From NCBI GenBank assembly GCA_947500135.1, contig CANMQX010000005.1, positions 310,001-374,000 on the forward strand: a DNA stretch of 64,000 nucleotides, given 5' to 3'. Numbering within the stretch: the stretch's first letter is position 1; each line of letters opens with the position of its first letter. The stretch comes from an uncultured Paracoccaceae bacterium (GTDB lineage Bacteria > Pseudomonadota > Alphaproteobacteria > Rhodobacterales > Rhodobacteraceae). The position numbers and the translations under genes were made by a program. Positions 63,587-64,000 of this stretch are shown in pieces. The notes beneath the pieces are model-generated. The model searched no databases. It was not told the origin of the DNA and saw only the letters and a list, made by a program, of their open reading frames with translations.

Positions 63587-64000
63587 GAAAACGCAATCTG
63601 ATCCCGATCATCTATATCCTGTTCCTGATGCTGCCGATCTACTGGCTGGTCGCAATGAGCTTCAAGACAACCAATGAAATCCTGTCAGGCTTCTCGCTAT
63701 TCCCGCAGACTTTCACTTGGGACAACTACGTCACGATCTTCACCGATCCGTCATGGTATCTGACCTATGTCAATTCGATCCTATATGTGTCGATCAACAC
63801 GGTGATCTCGATCTGTGTGGCCCTGCCTGCCGCTTACGCGTTTTCGCGCTACCGGTTTTTGGGTGACAAGACGCTGTTCTTCTGGCTGCTGACCAATCGG
63901 ATGGCCCCTGCGGCAGTGTTCGTTTTGCCGTTCTTCCAGCTTTATTCGGCTGTCGGTCTGTTTGATACGCATATCGCCGTGGCGCTGGCGCATTGCCTGT
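63583..64000 (+). CDS. glpQ: Glycerol ABC transporter permease, cut by window end
   Basis: Starts with ATGAGAAAACGC overlapping the glpP stop. The 139 codons seen encode RKRNLIPIIYILFLMLPIYW, IYILFLMLP membrane segment, ILSGFSLFPQTFTWDNYVTI and NSILYVSINTVISICVALPA, typical of MalG-like permeases. The EAA loop lies beyond the edge. Confidence 0.92.
   Translation, partial: MRKRNLIPIIYILFLMLPIYWLVAMSFKTTNEILSGFSLFPQTFTWDNYVTIFTDPSWYLTYVNSILYVSINTVISICVALPAAYAFSRYRFLGDKTLFFWLLTNRMAPAAVFVLPFFQLYSAVGLFDTHIAVALAHCL

Noticed and set aside
1..64000. CRISPR arrays, IS elements, prophage, rRNA operons
   Set aside because: No regularly spaced repeats, transposase or integrase domains, or rRNA-like sequence were seen on either strand.

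Overview
The window looks like chromosomal DNA of an alphaproteobacterium, most likely a marine Rhodobacterales (Roseobacter/Loktanella/Yoonia-like; genus not certain). The signs are high G+C with NTG-rich dense operons, four complete ABC importers, kynurenine and xanthine catabolism, a rhizobial/roseobacterial GlpSTPQV-type glycerol transporter, and the alphaproteobacterial palindrome CCGGRCTTGAYCCGG. No phage, transposase, rRNA or CRISPR was found.

Layout. 1-4222 (minus strand): truncated M29 aminopeptidase, kynU-kynA tryptophan catabolism with an ArsR-type regulator upstream, and a secreted GH5 glycosidase. 4258-8531: dnaE (with an in-frame palindromic repeat insertion) and a small lipoprotein. 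8727-18256: xdhABC xanthine dehydrogenase fused operon-wise to a BMP-type purine/nucleoside ABC importer, closed by a terminator. 18401-20386: HchA/DJ-1 protein and nitroreductase facing a HxlR regulator. 20387-21032: gene-free stretch with a LysR remnant and a tandem motif. 21033-28386: XRE-cupin regulator, peptide-type SBP, GAF protein and M24 peptidase divergent from dppBCDF-like genes. 28618-31108: secreted protein, membrane-embedded AraC regulator, beta-barrel protein. 31289-36484: a 1731-residue metallophosphoesterase-containing protein. 36607-47651: two divergent arms (kinase, two class II aldolases, HAD phosphatase, MBL-fold hydrolase, UPF0261 protein, MalK-type ABC importer) around a GntR regulator with matching operators. 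47739-51376: M24 and M20 hydrolases with a diaminopropionate ammonia-lyase. 51488-58394: CAT-like acyltransferase, small membrane proteins, a PBP-OmpA fusion, ettA, beta-barrel protein and a BrnA-like orphan. 58649-64000: glycerol ABC transporter glpV-S-T-P-Q, cut by the window end.

Most genes serve scavenging of small organic nutrients: tryptophan, purines, peptides or opine-like compounds, a sugar acid or lactone, diaminopropionate derivatives and glycerol. Three families of short repeats (a composite CCGGRCTTGAYCCGG element, a 63-bp hairpin element and a 22-bp-spaced tandem motif) are scattered between, and in two cases inside, reading frames.

Strongest leads for something undescribed are the giant phosphoesterase, the GntR-controlled sugar-acid/lactone cluster, the complementary active-site losses in the GlpS/GlpT ATPase pair, and the repeat-derived mini-ORF that bridges glpT and glpP by overlapping start/stop codons at both ends.
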